From positions 16,191-80,190 of the forward strand of contig NKIO01000008.1 in NCBI GenBank assembly GCA_002255935.1: a stretch of 64,000 nucleotides of DNA. The letters are read 5' to 3'. A model generated the notes under the pieces. That model saw only the letters and a program-made list of their open reading frames with translations. It was not told where the DNA came from and did not search any database. Positions 62,395 to 64,000 of the stretch are shown piece by piece. Source of the stretch: Comamonadaceae bacterium PBBC2 (GTDB taxonomy: Bacteria; Pseudomonadota; Gammaproteobacteria; Burkholderiales; Burkholderiaceae_C). Every line of letters starts with the position of its first letter. Positions within the stretch are counted from its first letter, which is position 1. Position numbers and translations under genes: made by a program.

Positions 62395-62718
62395 ATGTCA
62401 ACTGACTACACCGTGACACTAACTGCCACTGACGGTTCATTGACGGTTGTCAAGATTGTCGATTCGATCAACCCGCTGCCTTTGTCTGACTCGTGGGAAG
62501 GCGACGCTGCAGCACTTGGTGCCTCCTTTGGAAAGGTGGCGTCTTGGGGCATGGCTGCGGTAGTACTTCATACGGGGCCAGGCGCTGTAGGCAACGTTAC
62601 TCTGGACGAATTCAGCAAGGCGACAAAGAAGGGTGACACGGGGAGCGGAAGTAAGACCAACGATATGGGTTCGTTCCCAGACGGCGACCTAAGTTGGCAT
62701 TGCGACGACGTGGATTGA
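62395..62718 (+). CDS. Small hypothetical protein
   Basis: The 107-residue product starts at ATG 62395 with GGGAG eight bases upstream. MSTDYTVTLTATDGSLTVVKI looks like beta structure, followed by a Gly/Ala-rich helix (ALGASFGKVASWGMAAVVL) and an acidic Gly/Ser-rich tail. No family recognised. No operon partner: an IS fragment follows. Confidence 0.5.
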   Translation: MSTDYTVTLTATDGSLTVVKIVDSINPLPLSDSWEGDAAALGASFGKVASWGMAAVVLHTGPGAVGNVTLDEFSKATKKGDTGSGSKTNDMGSFPDGDLSWHCDDVD

Positions 62719-62830
62719 CCCGTCCAATACTTGGGCTGAAGTAAGGTATCGCATTGCGAATAGACCGGCTGGCCACTGTAGTTGCATTTCTTGGTGCCTG
62801 TGTTGGCATCGTAAAGTTAACTTTGGAAGT
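62719..62830. other. Short gap before IS6 fragment
   Basis: It separates the hypothetical gene from the transposase fragment; no IS6-type terminal repeat was recognised here. Confidence 0.4.
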
Positions 62831-63031
62831 TTGATAGAGTTCGGCCCCTTGAACGCCGAGCAGCCCATTTCCTACAAACGCCACCGCTACCCACCAGACA
62901 TCATCAGTCATTGCGTTTGCCTGTATTTCGGTTTCTCGCTCAGCTTTTGCGATGTTGAAGCCAAGATGGCAGAGAGTGATGTCGTCATCTCGCATGAAAG
63001 CATCCGCTCGTGGTGCGAAAAGTTTGGCCCT
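62831..63031 (+). pseudogene. IS6-family transposase N-terminal fragment
   Basis: The frame reads ISYKRHRYPPDIISHCVCLY, then FSLSFCDVEAKMAESDVVISHESIRSWCEKFGP. This follows the N-terminus of IS6/IS26-type transposases (F/YKRHRFPxxII..AVWLYFRF.LS.RDVEELMAERG..V.YETVRRW..KFG). The DDE catalytic domain is absent: after KFGP the similarity ends. It is a decayed insertion. Confidence 0.75.
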
Positions 63032-63123
63032 TCTACGGCGATGAAACCAGCTTTTGCGGTCGGTGCCACGCTCTTAAAAATTACTTCAACATCGCGTTTC
63101 GAACCCCGAGGCTTGGCGTGCTT

Positions 63124-63309
63124 TCACATCTCATTCATTGCATGATTGAACCGCACCCTCAATTCCTCCGCGAACTGGTTCAGTTGGGGCTTGTTAAATT
63201 GAGAGCTGACGTTATCCAAGGCCAAGTCCACCGCATCTTCCACTGAGACAGCTTCAAGCGGATTCTTTGGAAATTTTCCTTCTGCTCCGTGCTTTTTCAG
63301 TTCGTTCAC
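63124..63309 (-). CDS. 61-aa partner of the SLOG protein
   Basis: The GTG start overlaps the SLOG stop by four bases (GTGA), so translation is coupled. The peptide is Lys-rich at the start (NELKKHGAEGKFPKNP) and then helical and acidic (VSVEDAVDLALDNVSSQFN...FAEELRVRFNHAMNEM). No family recognised. The size and coupling are like an antitoxin or adaptor, but this is inference. Confidence 0.6.
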   Translation of the reverse strand: MNELKKHGAEGKFPKNPLEAVSVEDAVDLALDNVSSQFNKPQLNQFAEELRVRFNHAMNEM

Positions 63310-63830
63310 TGTTTTTCCTTGAGAAATTCCAGTGAATTGAAGAACACAACCGGCCTGCCAGCCATCAACGCAGCAGCTACCTCACGCGGCGTGCCGCTTT
63401 CCCCGCACAATGCGATCAGTGCGTCTGCCACTTCCCCAGTAATAGGATCTCTCTCTTCGCTTTTCAGTTGGGTGTGGATATAGATATAGCGGAGCTTCAT
63501 ACTTGGACCATCATCGGATTCAATCCGTCGCACGGTTATCGGTGGCCGCAGTTGAGCGGAGATATTCTTCGGAACGACTCCAATGAGCCGAACGCAACTC
63601 ATCTCATTTTGAAGACTGATAGCGCCGAGCAGCGCTTGGTACTTGACCGATGACTCGACGTGGCGATGATGACCGCCGGTTAATACTGCATGGCCGAGTC
63701 TGGATAGGTGAGCTCCCACTTTGTATGCGTTGGCAAGAAGGCCATGGTCCTTCGTGTTGGACTTACCGACGACGCCAATAGTCTTCCAAGAACGCAGGGA
63801 CTTCAAACTATTGACGTTTTCGTAAATCAT
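63306..63830 (-). CDS. SLOG/LOG-like Rossmann nucleotide-binding protein
   Basis: The 174-residue protein starts at ATG 63830, only four bases beyond the stop of the IS630 transposase fragment. WKTIGVVGKSNTKDHGLLANAYKVGAHLSRLGHAVLTGGHHRHVESSV is a Rossmann start with the GG loop of the SLOG superfamily (DprA/LOG/TIR-associated), and LIALCGESGTPREVAAALMAGRPVVFF matches the second conserved block (G-x-GT-x-E). SLOG domains bind or process nucleotide ligands and occur in several phage-defence systems. Confidence 0.75.
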   Translation of the reverse strand: MIYENVNSLKSLRSWKTIGVVGKSNTKDHGLLANAYKVGAHLSRLGHAVLTGGHHRHVESSVKYQALLGAISLQNEMSCVRLIGVVPKNISAQLRPPITVRRIESDDGPSMKLRYIYIHTQLKSEERDPITGEVADALIALCGESGTPREVAAALMAGRPVVFFNSLEFLKEKQ

Positions 63831-63834
63831 GACA

Positions 63835-64000
63835 TCACCACAATTTTGCCTGCGCCCAACAAGCGGCGATGATCGTGGGGCGTCTTTGCGCACTCTTGAG
63901 CTTGTTGCGCGCGGTTGTCTGCAATTCGCTCAGGTTGTTCGGGCAGTAGTTGGCCATAGCGTGGCGTTTGAGCCAGGCCCACAAATACTCCACCGGATTG
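63835..64000 (-). mobile_element. IS630-family transposase, C-terminal end (continues beyond window)
   Basis: About 54 residues are visible: NPVEYLWAWLKRHAMANYCPN and NLSELQTTARNKLKSAQ, the end of the DDE domain of IS630/Tc1 transposases, in which NPVExxWxxLK carries the last catalytic Glu. The stop is at 63835-63837. Only the 3' part lies in the window, so intactness cannot be judged. Confidence 0.85.

Overview
The window reads as chromosome of a betaproteobacterium of the order Burkholderiales, most likely Comamonadaceae close to Rhodoferax. The grounds are GC-rich coding with strong G/C third positions over the first ~49 kb, a second-type short IF-1 (infA), UbiC, OmpC-type porin, Pil-Chp-like chemosensory genes, and a dispersed intergenic repeat of a kind I associate with Comamonadaceae. 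No lineage marker such as rRNA is present, so this is inference. No tRNA, rRNA or CRISPR array was seen.

Layout. (A) 1-9.0 kb: a TonB-dependent receptor cut by the left edge, a NagX-type membrane protein, then a tight + strand run of L,D-transpeptidase-like protein, serine hydrolase, AmpG-like permease and AmiD-like lipoprotein amidase. Together they suggest uptake and recycling of peptidoglycan fragments. (B) 9.0-16.3 kb, - strand: a chemosensory operon (response regulator, CheW, MCP, CheA-REC hybrid, response regulator). (C) 16.4-30.7 kb: unrelated chromosomal genes, namely a VanY-like peptidase, diguanylate cyclase, serine hydrolase, AraC regulator/porin pair, TPR-SPINDLY glycosyltransferase, FecR/DUF6600 protein, a small ORF plus infA, a LytS/LytR-like two-component pair, an RDD protein and a DUF2807 protein.

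(D) 30.8-48.7 kb: a beta-glucan (laminarin-like) utilization locus. The + strand carries a TonB receptor, two tryptophan-halogenase-like flavoproteins flanking SapC and a JmjC-cupin protein, an ABC substrate-binding protein, a GH16 lipoprotein and a polysaccharide deacetylase. The - strand carries two ABC permeases, a GH1 beta-glucosidase, an MsmK-type ATPase and a GH30 glucanase, preceded by a LacI-family regulator. Perfect 14-bp palindromes (TGAAAGCGCTTTCA) sit at both promoters, so the two halves of one ABC importer, split over two transcripts, are probably co-regulated by that LacI protein. ubiC follows.

(E) 49.6-64.0 kb: an accessory island, visibly richer in A+T, with gene fragments, IS remnants and a diverged ~0.27-0.29-kb repeat in three copies. 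It holds a SanA-like protein, a predicted PD-(D/E)XK nuclease, an HNH-like Cys/His protein, a three-gene PP2C phosphatase / Ser-Thr kinase (FHA-like tail) / Ser-Thr kinase (cold-shock-domain tail) operon, an alpha/beta hydrolase with membrane segments, a SLOG-fold protein coupled to a 61-aa partner directly behind an IS630 transposase stop, and an IS6-family fragment. The phosphatase-kinase-kinase operon is the best candidate for an undescribed signalling or defence system.
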